From contig NC_067205.1 in assembly GCF_026262505.1 (NCBI RefSeq), positions 8,680,001 to 8,744,000 of the forward strand: a DNA stretch of 64,000 nucleotides, in the 5' to 3' direction. This DNA is from Trichomonas vaginalis G3. Lineage: Eukaryota; Parabasalia; Trichomonadida; Trichomonadidae. The notes below the pieces were generated by a model. That model was not told the origin of the DNA. It saw only the letters and a list, made by a program, of their open reading frames with translations, and searched no databases. The position numbers and the translations under genes are program-made. Shown here piece after piece: positions 8,631 to 19,503 of the stretch. Within the stretch, counting starts at the first letter, position 1, and each line of letters starts with the position of its first letter.

Positions 8631-8819
8631 ATGTCCGACGTACCACCAACCGAGTCCATTCCAAAGCCAGAAGAACCGACAGCCCCAGCACCACAACAGA
8701 CTAAGACTCAAACACTTACATTTTTACGCTTGACTTTTTACAATTTGAACTTTGTTCGCGTAGATGTGAATTCTGAAAGAAGTATGAGGGTCTTGTATGA
8801 CTTTGTACTTCTCCCATAG
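8631..8819 (+). CDS. Copied 5' end of the proline-rich gene
   Basis: The first 16 codons (MSDVPPTESIPKPEEP) nearly match the start of the gene at 6190. After residue 25 the two sequences diverge completely. This is the downstream end of the duplicated promoter cassette, so the frame is probably a relic or a newly formed short gene. Confidence 0.45.
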   Translation: MSDVPPTESIPKPEEPTAPAPQQTKTQTLTFLRLTFYNLNFVRVDVNSERSMRVLYDFVLLP

Positions 8820-8835
8820 TTCATGTCTGTCAAAC

Positions 8836-9590
8836 TTACCTGCCATGGACTTTCATAAGTTCCATGAAATCGTCTTCGGACAATCCGGGGAAAAGTATGA
8901 TATCAGTAAGTATTCTCTTTACATCCATACTTAAACTCTTTGCTGTCTGTACACAAATGACAACTGAAATGTTAAAGTGTCTGAGCTTCTTGAGAATTCG
9001 ACACATGTCTTGTTCTCTGTTCTTTAACAAAGGATGAGAAGCAAAGTCATCTAAGATAAGAAGACATCTATGAGGGTAAGTCTTCCAATCGTAAGATTGC
9101 AATTTCTTCGAAATGTATTCTATCTCTTTCTGTTTGTTTCTGAAGTGTTTCTTCTCTAATATTCTCTGCATTTCCTCATTTTGGTCTTTAAACTTAGAAT
9201 TGACATACTCATTTATAGCATTGTACTTCAAAACTCTTCTTTGGTACTTCTTTATCCAATCTAACAACTCAGAGTCTTTTATACATACTAACTTAGACTT
9301 TTTTATAATATCTTTGAACGAATTGACTTTTGGTCAAATTGACCAGAAGTACTACAAATGACTACTAACTCATAGAATGGTTCTTCTCATCTAGTTCTTG
9401 TTGTTGTGCAGCCATTTTAAGATAAGTGAAAGTCTTGCCCGACCCAGGTGGTGCGATTAGACCTGTTATACCATTCTGAGCAAATAAGAACTTGTCATGT
9501 ATGGGTTTTATCTGAGCATTTTCCAACTTCCTCTTGTTCTTATTTAAAACATTCTCAAATTTTTGTCAATGTCAGCAAACTTTTTTTCTA
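8836..9590 (-). pseudogene. Polinton packaging ATPase (FtsK/HerA type), broken
   Basis: The minus strand encodes a Walker A segment (LIAPPGSGKT) near 9450 and a Walker B segment (CLLILDDF) near 9050. A QTAKSLSMDVKR sensor-like stretch and an acidic C-terminus follow. This order matches the A32/FtsK-HerA genome-packaging ATPases that fill capsids of Polinton-like viruses. The gene is broken. It is close to the unknown gene at 9631, which is read in the opposite direction. Confidence 0.82.
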
Positions 9591-9630
9591 ACATATTTTT
9601 AGAAAAATTAAAATTTTTATCTTTTAGGAA

Positions 9631-10077
9631 ATGTCTAGCGATTTCGCTATCTATATTCGAGACAAGCTTTTCGACAGCAAAACATCTGTCGACCATAAAA
9701 TCTTACATAGTGTAAACAAGAAAGGGGAATTTGTTCTAAAGTTCTGTTTCTGGGAATATGACAAGAACCATAAAACCTTAAGCAGAGAAGTCTTAAAATT
9801 TGTCAATGACAGACTTGTTGACAGAGATGACGCCTCTTGGAGAGATGAAGTCCAACAAAACTTCTTAGAATGCAAAGAAGACACATGCGCTGTTCTTGAA
9901 AATGAAATAGAAAACAGAATAGAAGAGCTATTAAATGACAAAGCACTTTTACAAAAATATGGTTCTGAGAAGTTTGACATAACTCCACCAGAGAAGAAGA
10001 AGAGAGAAAAGAAAGAAAAGAAAGTAGAAGAAGAGAAGAAAGAACCAGAGCCAGAGAAAAAGAAATTTGACATGTAA
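9631..10077 (+). CDS. Polinton protein with lysine-rich tail, unknown
   Basis: A complete 148-residue frame starting MSSDFAIYIRDKLFD. Residues 1-110 look globular and alpha/beta. The final 35 residues are an alternating lysine/glutamate/proline tail, as in DNA- or nucleoprotein-associated proteins. No family is recognised. It is convergent with the 10094 gene; their stops are only 17 bp apart. Confidence 0.6.
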   Translation: MSSDFAIYIRDKLFDSKTSVDHKILHSVNKKGEFVLKFCFWEYDKNHKTLSREVLKFVNDRLVDRDDASWRDEVQQNFLECKEDTCAVLENEIENRIEELLNDKALLQKYGSEKFDITPPEKKKREKKEKKVEEEKKEPEPEKKKFDM

Positions 10078-10093
10078 AAATAAAATTTTATTT

Positions 10094-10510
10094 TTAGAAC
10101 ATTTCTGGGTCAATGTCAATGTTCTCTTCCTCTTTAGGAGCAAACACTGGCTTAGACTCTAAAATCTTTTTACCCAATTTACCTTGAACTTCAACTATCT
10201 TAGACTCATAATATTCATAGTCGTCTGCTTTCTTTGGTTCATAAGGTATAACAAGTTTGTATGCTTTGCCTTCTTTAAGGTTTGAGAACCTTCTGTCAAA
10301 ACTTTCTTTGACTGTTAACAAACCTTCTATGTCTAAGTCTTCAAATTTCGCACCATTTTTAGTCACAATAGCAAACTTAACTGGTTCGATGTTCCAAACT
10401 TTGTCAAATGTAGACTTTTCAAAATGGTAGAAGTAAACATTCAAATATGTGAATGGGTCTAGTTCTTCTTTGTCTGACATATACTTGTTGACTGAGATGA
10501 ATTTCGTCAT
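10094..10510 (-). CDS. Polinton protein, possibly DNA-replication accessory
   Basis: A complete 138-residue frame starting MTKFISVNKYMSDKEEL. The pattern is mainly beta strands with an acidic tail (KEEENIDIDPEMF). A beta-rich small protein with an acidic C-terminus next to a helicase is suggestive of a single-strand DNA-binding protein, but no specific motif proves it. I regard the function as unknown. Confidence 0.55.
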   Translation of the reverse strand: MTKFISVNKYMSDKEELDPFTYLNVYFYHFEKSTFDKVWNIEPVKFAIVTKNGAKFEDLDIEGLLTVKESFDRRFSNLKEGKAYKLVIPYEPKKADDYEYYESKIVEVQGKLGKKILESKPVFAPKEEENIDIDPEMF

Positions 10511-10539
10511 CTTTTCTATCGGATAAAAAAATATTTTTT

Positions 10540-11778
10540 TTAAAATTTACTCAGAAAAATTTTTCTTTGTATATACACCATTCTGAACGTCTAAAAGACT
10601 TTTGACATTTGCCAAGAATGTTCGTTTAGACGCTGTCATATAACCATACTCTTGACAATACTGTTTATACGAATCGTACAATGACCTTTCATCTAAACAC
10701 TCAAAGTCAGTTCATCTATGAACAGTTCATATACACTCTTGTTTGCTTCTAACAATGTTTGTCTCTCTTCGGTATGTGGAATTTGTCTTGGATTGAACTT
10801 AGAAATATCTAATGTCATGAAATATGAGAACAAGTGGTTGTAAAAGTTAGGTGTCAAAGTTTCTGCTAAGTCGTCAAAATATTCTGTATCTTGCATATGA
10901 GCTTCTGACGTTCTGACAACTACATATCTTCTGTCAGAACTTTCTAACTTCATCGGAACGGCGTTGTTTGAAACCATGATGAAATTTGCAACATTTTCAC
11001 AAACTCTTTGGTCTTTATATTTTCTTTCAACAACTCCAACTTTGTCTGTTATAAGACTCTTCAAAGCATCTGAGTTTAAAACCTTTGTTGTATCTATACT
11101 TTGAAGTTCGTTACATACTATAAGTTTCATATTCTCTATTGAAGAGTTAAATTTACCGCAGATGTTTTCTAAGTTTGTCATATTCGGGTTCGAATAGCCT
11201 CTAACAGTTTGCATAAGATATCTGTAAAGAAAGTGTTCTTACCTGTTCCTTGTTTTCCAATTACAATGAGAGCAGTTTCATTTTTAGCACTTGGATGTTG
11301 TAAGATGTTTGCAAACCAACATAAGATATACTCATAGACTCTTTCGTTTCCATTGCATATAATTTCTTTGACATGGTCTAACCAAGCTTCTATAACATTT
11401 TCTTTCCATTCTACTTGTTCGTATTTATATCCAGTGAAGATAGAATAGAAGTTTGGAGAAGGTGTATAGAACTTTATACCACGAACTGAAAAATCTTCAA
11501 TTTGACAATAAGATATCCCAAGCATCTAACATCTTCATGCCAACTTGTACGACTTTTATTTTCTTAAGTTTCTGTTTACATTCTTGTTCTGAAACTATTG
11601 TTGCTCTTGGTTTGTTAAAGACTACATCCCATTCTTTCATGACATAACATTCTGGGGCAGAGTCGACATAAATGACTAAACGTTTCAAATTCTCGACTGC
11701 TTTGTTATAGTCTCTAAATGGACACATATTTCTGAACGCTTGGAAGTCATAAAAATCTGAAACGTCTATTCTGTACAT
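10540..11778 (-). pseudogene. SF3 (D5-like) helicase, broken
   Basis: SF3 helicase motifs appear in order on the minus strand: Walker A GKQGTGKNTF near 11240, a Walker B-like LIVCNELQ near 11115, motif C FIMVSNNAVPM near 10970, and the SSDRRYVVV arginine-finger region. Upstream sequence (MYRIDVSDFYDFQAF to the helicase core) would be the D5 N-terminal or primase-linked part. Such helicases unwind DNA at viral replication forks. The gene is broken. SF3 helicases are typical of virophages and giant viruses and less typical of animal Polintons. Confidence 0.85.
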
Positions 11779-11808
11779 TTTTTATAAAAATAAAAAAAAA
11801 TATTTTTT

Positions 11809-12617
11809 TTATTCTTGAGCTATTTGTTGTTGCATTTGTTCCATTTGTTGCATTTGTTGTTCTTGAGCTATTTGTTGTTGAAGTTGTTCTTGTAGTACAA
11901 TACTTTCACCAGTTGCATCTTCCAATTCGAAACTTTCTGCCGTCATTGACAAATACATAGGACATAAAAGTTTTACAGGAACAAAGTTTGCGTCAACTAA
12001 GGTTAAGTTTATGTTTGCTAAAGTGTTTGAGTTTACTAAAGCTGAAAACTCTGCATTCGAATGAACAATAGGCAAACCAGCAGAGAAAGTGTTGTTTATA
12101 CGCATGAGTATCTTTTGGTCATAGTAGTTTCTGTCGACATTCGAATAGCACTTTGAACCTAAGTTTGAAACAATATATAAAATAGGTGTACTTAAAGTCA
12201 ATGGAACAGACATTCCTTGTATGACACCTTTTCCTGTTATAGGAAACTGTTGGTAGTAAAAACCAGATATAAGTTTTGTATTATAGCTCATATCGTTTAT
12301 ACTAAACTCAGTCGGACATCCAAACATAATGAAACCTGCTCTAGTTGCAGCACATGTTACATCCGTCCTTAAAGTATTAAATAAGTCAACAAAACCTGTT
12401 GGTGGTATATCTGAGTAAGTATCTTCAAAGAGTATTTTTTACCATTCACAACAACAAAGTCTTCTGGTGTCAAAAGAGCAAAACAGGCTTTAGTCGTCAT
12501 CGTGTTTAAGGTCAGTTTACAATATCGTCCTTGAGGACTTTGTAAGTTTGTTGTTATAGAATTATATGACTCAGGGTTTTTAGTCGTAATAGTATAAACC
12601 ACTATGTCTTCTGCCAT
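11809..12617 (-). pseudogene. Penton (minor capsid) candidate, broken
   Basis: The minus strand encodes a beta-rich protein starting MAEDIVVYTITTKN and containing FGCPTEFSINDMSYN, with a C-terminal glutamine-rich tail of repeated QQQIAQE units. It lies two genes from the major capsid protein, where Polintons often carry the single jelly-roll penton protein. Position and beta-rich composition are the only support. The gene is broken. Confidence 0.4.
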
Positions 12618-12623
12618 TTTTAC

Positions 12624-13154
12624 TTAGCAAACAAACTTTAATGAAATGTTGTGGTCGTCAAATATTTTTATGACGTCTGGGAAACTATATTTTAAGTTCA
12701 ACGTTTCACCTCCTTTCATAACGTATATCTTGTCAATGACATTGTATGAAACACCACAGCAAGCAATGTCGGGTTCTATTTCTTTGATGTTTATATCGTC
12801 TGCCTCTGTCAAAAGTTTCAATAGTTCTTTCAAAATTTCATGAGGTGCGATGACATATGAGTTCACTTTTACAGGGTTGTGTTCGACCAAGTTTAACATT
12901 ATACCCAAAGCTTGACAAATCTTCTCCTGAGTTTTAAGTTTGTCTTTAAGTTGTTGGTAGTCGTTTCGAATATCTGCAACAGAACTTAAGTCTCTGCTAA
13001 CTTCAGGATATGTTGGTTGTTCTTTTACAGGAACTATTGTTATACCATCTTCGTCTTCGTATGGTTTCCCCACTTCAACATCTCTTTCTTTGACATTGAC
13101 AACAACACTTTGACTGTTTGTTTGAGTTGGTGAATTTAACTTCACATCTGCCAC
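12624..13154 (-). CDS. Polinton protein, unknown, near capsid genes
   Basis: A complete 176-residue frame starting MADVKLNSPTQTNSQS. The first 60 residues are polar and probably disordered. A coiled-coil segment follows (RNDYQQLKDKLKTQEKICQ), then a folded C-terminal part. It lies six bases upstream of the penton candidate on the same strand, which suggests a shared virion role. No family is recognised. Confidence 0.55.
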   Translation of the reverse strand: MADVKLNSPTQTNSQSVVVNVKERDVEVGKPYEDEDGITIVPVKEQPTYPEVSRDLSSVADIRNDYQQLKDKLKTQEKICQALGIMLNLVEHNPVKVNSYVIAPHEILKELLKLLTEADDINIKEIEPDIACCGVSYNVIDKIYVMKGGETLNLKYSFPDVIKIFDDHNISLKFVC

Positions 13155-13222
13155 GCCATTAAACCTTTTGAAACACTTACGCTTCTATTTTTCGGAAATG
13201 ACATTTTACTTAGAATAAAAAG

Positions 13223-13402
13223 ATGGACGTATTTGAGTATCTCTTCGAATTGAAGCAAAACAAAGTTTACACACACAAACAATACAAGTTCATTGATAGA
13301 ATAGTTCTTTATACAAACAATGGAAAATGTTATAGAATAGCAGTCTTTGCTGAACCAAAATATTTTCATAAAGCAAAGAAAGTTGGTATAACTGAATGGT
13401 GA
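13223..13402 (+). CDS. 59-residue Polinton protein, unknown
   Basis: A short frame starting MDVFEYLFELKQNKVY, with a probable small beta-hairpin core (IVLYTNNGKCYRIAVF). Its stop overlaps the start of the next frame in the ATGGTGA arrangement, which is typical of translationally coupled or compact genes. Function unknown. Confidence 0.4.
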   Translation: MDVFEYLFELKQNKVYTHKQYKFIDRIVLYTNNGKCYRIAVFAEPKYFHKAKKVGITEW

Positions 13403-13641
13403 AAGTTCTTGAAGCAGACAAAAATATAACAACAAAACTGACCGATATTTCTAAAGGAAAGTTTTTAATACAATATTATATCAAAACTGGCGTACTGTCA
13501 ATATTTGACGGAGAGAAGTCAGTTCAAGAACAACTTACTGACCTGCTGCCAAAATCTGCTCGATGGAAGCTGTCGTTATACCAATCTGAGGAGCCCCAGC
13601 AGGTTTCATCGAACGAATCTTCAAAAGAGCATCTTCCGTGA
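13396..13641 (+). CDS. Small Polinton protein overlapping previous stop
   Basis: This frame starts MVKVLEADKNITTKL within the stop of the preceding small gene. The first 50 residues look like a small folded domain. The last 30 run antisense into the 3' end of the capsid gene and are less certain. No family is recognised. Confidence 0.35.
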   Translation: MVKVLEADKNITTKLTDISKGKFLIQYYIKTGVLSIFDGEKSVQEQLTDLLPKSARWKLSLYQSEEPQQVSSNESSKEHLP

Positions 13642-15138
13642 AAAGTGCTATTGGTTTTGTAAACTTCTTTGCTTTCAATTCATTGGACCGTCTCTGTCAC
13701 CAGTATATTGTATTTGAACTGTACCAACAGTTGAAATACCACCCATAAAGTCTTCTGAGTCAGCAAATGGAATGCCAAGCCAAAAGTTTGAACGGTCTCC
13801 ATTTGTATATTGAGTGTTTTTGAGCTCCTGTATGGGTCCATACTTTCACATATGGCATAATAGAACTTTGCATTTCAGGGTTAATGGTTGTTGTGAAGTT
13901 GTTGTTAAAGTTCATAGCATCTAATGTCAAGTTGTATGACCTCATATCCTCAACTGTAGAATATTCTTCTCTTGGATAGTATTTGCCATCTATGTTTATA
14001 TGATATTTAATACCGGGGTTGTAGAAACAAGAATAGTCATTTATAGTTCGTCTGAACAGTACAAACATAGTATCTGCATGTTTCATTGCAGTTGTTAAGG
14101 CAATATCTGTTCTTGCACCTGGGTCAGCACTTTGGTTTCCAACTTCACCTGCAAAGTCTTTGACAGATATTTGGTGTATAGGGAACATAAGTGGAACTGC
14201 AATATATTTGGCAGCTAAAGCATTTGAAATATCTGGGTCCAACATATAGACTGCAAGTCTGCTTTCTATTCTCTTGCATTCAAATTTTTCGCATGTGAAC
14301 TTAACTGGGTCCCAAGCATTCCAGCAGCATTGAAATAGTAGTTTACTTCAGTGTTGAGGTTTGAGAAACCAAAGTCTAAGTCAACTTTGTTTTTGCAAAA
14401 GTCGGCGAATGACATTTTTTTGTTCCACTACTTCTGTAAGAGTGAATGGGTCTTGTGTTGGTGCAATGACTAAGTTATTTTTGCTTGGAGTAAGTTCGAT
14501 AGAAATTTTTCCTGCCCAGTTTGGCAAGTATCTTAAAAACCTGAAGATGAGGAAAGATGACAAAGGAACTCTAAGTTTCAATTTTACTTTGGTTACTGCT
14601 GCTGCATTTGTCCAGAAAGGTTAACATAAACTCCTGGAACGTTAGGGTCAAGTCTTCTTATTTTCTCAATAGTTGCATACTGGTCTGTTTGTTCTCTAGC
14701 TTGTGGTTGTACTGAGTTTCTCAAAGCGAACCATTCATAGTTTGCCCATGTTACTGTTTGAACTAAGTCAGAGTTAGAATATATCTTATATCCCATGAAA
14801 ACTTCTGGAGCATATTGGTATCCGACATAGAAAATTCCATTGCAACCTTTCTTGTCAGACAACTTGGCAGAAGGTTTTATTTCAATGTCTTGTTCCACGT
14901 ATAAGAAAGAGTTGTCAATAGAAATTATATGAAACCTGTCGCAAGCAATATCTACTGTTGTTGAAGAACCTTCTCCAAACTCACCTACGTTTCCATAAGA
15001 AACAGCAGTTGTATATTCGTAAGTTCCAGGAACTATTTCTGACCTTCTAATGGCATTGTCGCATTCGTTATACCATTCGGAAACATTTCCATTCATAGCA
15101 TCCAAAACTGTTGGCGTTATATTCTGAGCGGCGTACAT
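13560..15138 (-). pseudogene. Polinton major capsid protein, broken
   Basis: The minus strand starts MYAAQNITPTVLDAMN and reads as a beta-rich capsid protein. Segments with jelly-roll character include FHIISIDNSFLYVEQDIEI, the YINIDGKYYPRE-like loop (HINIDGKYYPREEYS), and MFVLFRRTINDYSCFYNPG. This length and pattern fit the double jelly-roll major capsid proteins of Polintons. The gene is broken. It is flanked upstream by a large structural-type gene and downstream by short genes on the opposite strand. Confidence 0.75.
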
Positions 15139-15170
15139 TTCATATGGGTAAAAATATAGAATAGTTGGAT

Positions 15171-16704
15171 TTATATGTCATAATAGAACCACTGACCAAG
15201 CTTTACTTTCTTCCTGACTGAGTTTTTAACTCTTCTTTTTCCTTCATTGCCCTCTGCTTCAAGTTGTTGCATCTTTGCATTATGTTCATCTAGTATGTTG
15301 CAAATTTCCCATGTCCTTTTTGCCTTTGGGCTCTGGTCGCCCATCTCAGGTAACCTATATCCTAGAAAGAGTTTGTCATAGTTTGTATTTGAGTCTTCGC
15401 GTATTGTTTGCATGACTCTTTCCTGAGTTTCCGGTTCAAGCTCTTCAAACAGTGCCTGTCCATATGGAATATGCTCGTTTCCAAATATATGTTTTTGTAG
15501 CCATTCTGGTTTTCTTTCCATGTTACCAACTATATCTTTTGTGAATGGGAAAGCTTTTACCCAATCTTTCAGTCTTGCGTCGTTTATTTCTGTAGTTGGT
15601 TTTATTTTGTCAAGGAACATGTTTTTCAATACTAACATTTCATTTGGTACTGTCCATTTGAGTTTTCTTAAATATTCATCCCTTCTCGGTTCATTGTCTG
15701 CAAAGTAAGTTTTTATGACATTTTGTAAACTTTCGTTTGCAAGGTCATGTACAATAGGTTCTCTTCCTTCTCCTCCCTAACTTTTTTCTAAACTCTTCAC
15801 CAAATATACCATCTCTATGGTTCTGTGTAGTTCTTTGAGATAAATGTTCTAGAACGTCAGGTGTTATATTTCCATCAGCCATGTTCATTTCATACTGGTC
15901 CAAAATATCTGCATGTTTCATATCTTTCAATGGCATTAAAGCCGCGCTTAAAATACCAGCTATATCTGGTTCACCATTCACTTCCATTGCGTCTACAACT
16001 TCTTGGAATTGTGGTTGTAAGTTTATGAACCACCTATCCGGATTAGCTTTATGACCCCATCTCATTGTAGTTCCATCGTCTGCAGAAACAAAAGTAGGTT
16101 TGTTTCCATCTTGGTTAGGTTCTGAATGAACTTTAAACAATGTTTCATTTCTATATGTTTTGTTGAAATTTAACCTTTTATTTTCACCGAGTTCATCCGA
16201 AAGATTGAACGTTAATGCTCGTAAGTAAAAAGGGTTGTTGTATTTGTGTACATTTTCTTTCAGTACTTCCATTCTATGCTGAATATTTTCATCTGGTGTT
16301 GGAGTCTTTTGTATGTCGGCAAACATTTTTCGATATTCTTCTACTATGTCAGCCGAATTTTTTTAGACTCTTGGAAATATTCCATATTCTCCGCATACTC
16401 TTGTTGAGGGTCAAGATTTTTCGGCTGTTCCAAATCTTCATCTAGTTCTGTGAAGTTAGTTTCCAAAGGAGGACTTGTTCGTTTCCTTCAGGCTCTTCTA
16501 GCTGTTGTTGCTGAACTATTTCTTCCATGTCTGGTTGTATCTGAACTTCTTCCTGTGGAGTTTCTTGTACCTCATCTGCTGGCATTTCATATATTCCGAG
16601 ACCGTTTTCAACAATTTCCCTATTACGTCATCCGCATTCATAAGCTTTTGTTCTTTCGTTCCGTCTCTATTTTTTACGCGTTTCATGACGAAAGTTGAAT
16701 TCAT
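15171..16704 (-). pseudogene. Large unknown Polinton gene, broken
   Basis: Coding sequence continues over about 1.5 kb on the minus strand. Recognisable stretches include PDENIQHRMEVLKENVHKY, TTMRWGHKANPDRWFINLQ and FGNEHIPYGQALFEELEP. I do not recognise the family. It sits directly before the capsid gene, so a virion or scaffold role is possible but unproven. The gene is broken. Confidence 0.55.
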
Positions 16705-16777
16705 TTAGCTCTGACATCAAATATCTCGGAGTAAATTCATCATGTCATTTGGATGATATGCTATTAAATCATATCCC

Positions 16778-18386
16778 TTAGCGAGCTTGTATTTTCCAGG
16801 TTTGAATTATATCCGTTTGGTGCTGAGCCATAAAGCTAAATAGGTTCGGGTCAGTATTTCCATCCTTGAACTTTCTAATAGCTTCTTTATATCTGTCACT
16901 AAAGTCAATAGTATCTGGGAAACCACACTCTTCTTTAAGCATTTTTAAGAATTCTTGGTTTCCTTGTTCTCTACTTCTTTTATGTCCTTGCTCTGTTGTG
17001 GTGGTTGTTGTGCAGGGTTTTGAACTGTTGGTTGTTGTGCAGGGTTTTGAACTGTTGGTTGTTGTGCTGGTTGTGGAGGTGGTTGTTGTGCAGGGTTTTG
17101 AACTGTTGGTTGTTGTGTGGTTTTGGTGCATGCCTGTGTCTATGTCCATGTGACGATGTAAATGTTTTAGGTAGTCCTGGTGCAGGTGCTTCTCTTGGAG
17201 GGTTTGGTGGTATATAAGTTCCACCAGCTGGCACATATGTTCCATCTGCAGCGTAATGTCCTACCTGACTTTTCGTTTTTAAGAAAGCATTTACTAGGTC
17301 TGTTTTGGTCTGTTGTAACTCTTTTTCTTGACTTTTCACAACAGTTGCTCTAACGGCGTCATAGGCACTTTGAACTGCCTGTCTCGTTGCTGCATCTGTT
17401 ATTTTCGTCATATTTTGTGCTACTTCTTTTAACTCTTTGTCGAAACCTTCAGACTTCAGTTTCTTTCCAGATGAGAAGTCGTTCACTTGTTTCACCTTAC
17501 TATGAAGAGCTTCGAAGGCGTTCTTAAAGTCAGCATTTGTTAAAGCTTCATTTGAACTGTCTTCATCCGCTTGTATTTTTGTCCTTATTGACCCTATGAG
17601 TTGGGCTGCTTTAGCGTTGGCTTGGGCATCTAACCAGTCATTGTTAGCTTTTATATATTCCGCGCTTTTCATTGCCTTTTGCATGGCTGCGTCGTTATTT
17701 TTACTTTCTTGTGCTAAGTTTTCATACTGTACGGTTTGGTTTTGCAACTGTAAAAGTTTTTCTGCCTTTACATTTGCTTCAACTTCTTTTTTATACTCAT
17801 CGCTATCCATATATGTCTTCAGGGCTTTTTGTTTTATCTCTTCATCTTTCAGTATTTTATATTGAGTAGTATGGTTTTTCAAATTTATGATATCTTGTTC
17901 CATTTTTGCTACTTCTGTTGCTTTTTCTGACACTTTTTTTGCATATTCCTCTGTACTTAGTTCTTTCAGTTGTTCTTCTTTCTTCTTTTTCTCTACGTTT
18001 AACTCATTGAGTTTCTTTGTGTGTCTGTCATATTCTAGTTTCTTTTCGTTTTCACTTATTTGCTTCTGTATGTCTATGTTTGACTTTTTGACATCTGTTA
18101 TTTGATTTTTGAGTGAACTCAAATTCATTTGACTTTGAGGGTTATATGCTGTTCCGTCTGCAGCTCCACCATAGCCTGCCATTTTCGCTAAAAGTGCCGC
18201 TCTTAAACCTCCACTCTGTGCACCAACAACTCGGTTTAAAAGCATAGGATTGCTTGACATTTGTTGCAACATAGTGGGGTCATTCAGCATTTGTTGTTGC
18301 AACTGTTGTTGTGGTGTCAGTTTTACTATTGGATGTTTCAATGCTCTCTTCCTCTTACGTATATTCTTACGTAGCTTACGTGGCAT
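16778..18386 (-). pseudogene. Long coiled-coil Polinton protein with basic start
   Basis: The gene starts at 18386 with a very basic segment (MPRKLRKNIRKRKRALK), resembling a nuclear-localisation or DNA-condensing tail. A glutamine-rich part and about 250 residues of lysine/glutamate coiled coil (roughly residues 90-340) follow. The 3' part has tandem DNA repeats at about 17000-17110 coding for Q/N/P-rich units. A TCACT initiator-like element lies four bases before the start codon. It could be a virion core or tail-like protein. The 3' part is broken. Confidence 0.6.
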
Positions 18387-18390
18387 TTTA

Positions 18391-18395
18391 AGTGA
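18391..18395 (-). promoter_or_regulatory. Initiator-like TCACT before 18386 gene
   Basis: The minus-strand string TTCACTTAAAATG places TCACT just before the start codon, in the position expected for the trichomonad initiator. Confidence 0.5.
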
Positions 18396-18628
18396 AGTTA
18401 AAAAGCGGTTTTTGACAGATGTATATATGACACTTTTTGTTCAGCACAAAAAACTACTCAGTCAAAGTGTTGTCAGTTTTGTAAAATAACCGTCCTATCT
18501 CATTCTATAAGGGGAAAAGGCTTCTCAAAGTATACTTCCTTGGAACGCCTGTAACTTTTCCTGTAGCGACGATAGACCCTTACTTGTCCGGACAAAGTTA
18601 TACTATTTTGAGTGCTCTACAAAAAAGT

Positions 18629-18806
18629 CAACGGCGACGACTCTCAAAAACCGTTGTGTAAAAAGTTTTACCGTTGGACAAAAAAGTATATATAGAAAAC
18701 AAAAAACGTTTATAGTTCATTCAATATTTGAGATGGAACGGTTTGCCAACGGAGACTTTTCAATAAAATAAAAAAATAGAGGGGGTTACCGTTGACGAAA
18801 ACGGTT
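18629..18806. promoter_or_regulatory. Cluster of Myb-type AACGG/CCGTT boxes
   Basis: Seven AACGG or CCGTT cores occur within 178 bp, at about 18630, 18651, 18671, 18737, 18748, 18789 and 18800, most of them as CAACGG/CCGTTG. CAACGG fits the general Myb recognition sequence (pyrimidine-AAC-N-G), and trichomonads have many Myb regulators. The cluster lies between the divergent genes at 18386 and 18823. A 12-codon upstream frame (MERFANGDFSIK) begins at 18733 inside it. Confidence 0.55.
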
Positions 18807-18822
18807 TATTTTAAACTTTTCT

Positions 18823-19503
18823 ATGAGTAGTCCGAAAAAAACAGTTTATTTTTGTCTAATGGAAGGAAGAAAAAGTGTCGCAAGCAATTCGTCGACTACC
18901 TCTGCAGTTAAAGTTCCTACAACTTATGTCTCACCATTCTCAAAACCCTTACGACCTCCTATAATACCAAAGCAACTTCCTCATACAATTGCAAACAATT
19001 CGTCGACTACCTCTGCAGTTAAAGTTCCTACAACTTATGTCTCACCATTCTCAAAACCCTTACGACCTCCTATAATACCAAAGCAACTTCCTCATACAAT
19101 TGCAAACAAATTGTCCAACAATTTGAGTTCTTCTTCTCAAAACACAACAGATACAGTTGTCCAAACAGCACCAGAACAAGTTTCACATAGTTCTACAATT
19201 CAAGACAAATTGTCCAACAATTTGAGTTCTTCTTCTTCTCAAAACACAACAGAAACATCTGAAACAGATTTACAACCAGCACCAGAACAAGTTTCACATA
19301 GTTCTACAATTCAAGACAAATTGTCCAACAATTTGAGTTCTTCTTCTTCTCAAAACACAACAGAAACATCTGAAACAGATTTACAACCAGCACCAGAACA
19401 AGTTTCACATAGTTCTACAAGTATGTTAACAAGAGCACAATTTCAAGATTTAATTTCTCTTGAACAATATTCGAGTAACGAAACACAAAACCGACGACTG
19501 TAA
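18823..19503 (+). CDS. Serine/threonine-rich repeat protein of the Polinton
   Basis: The 226-residue frame starts MSSPKKTVYFCLMEGRK. It contains a 36-residue unit (NSSTTSAVKVPTTYV...) in two near-identical copies with a 108-bp DNA period, then three copies of a unit with NLSSSSSQNTTETSET. The repeats are almost identical at DNA level, so they expanded recently or are kept uniform. The protein is probably disordered. It may be a virion decoration or a linker; no family is recognised. Confidence 0.55.
   Translation: MSSPKKTVYFCLMEGRKSVASNSSTTSAVKVPTTYVSPFSKPLRPPIIPKQLPHTIANNSSTTSAVKVPTTYVSPFSKPLRPPIIPKQLPHTIANKLSNNLSSSSQNTTDTVVQTAPEQVSHSSTIQDKLSNNLSSSSSQNTTETSETDLQPAPEQVSHSSTIQDKLSNNLSSSSSQNTTETSETDLQPAPEQVSHSSTSMLTRAQFQDLISLEQYSSNETQNRRL

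Noticed and set aside
8147-8733. Long open frames of about 185-193 residues on the plus strand, and similar ones on the minus strand, in the minisatellite
   Set aside because: They are translations of a 22-bp tandem repeat, which stays open in several phases on both strands; the proteins are simple repeats of the same short string.
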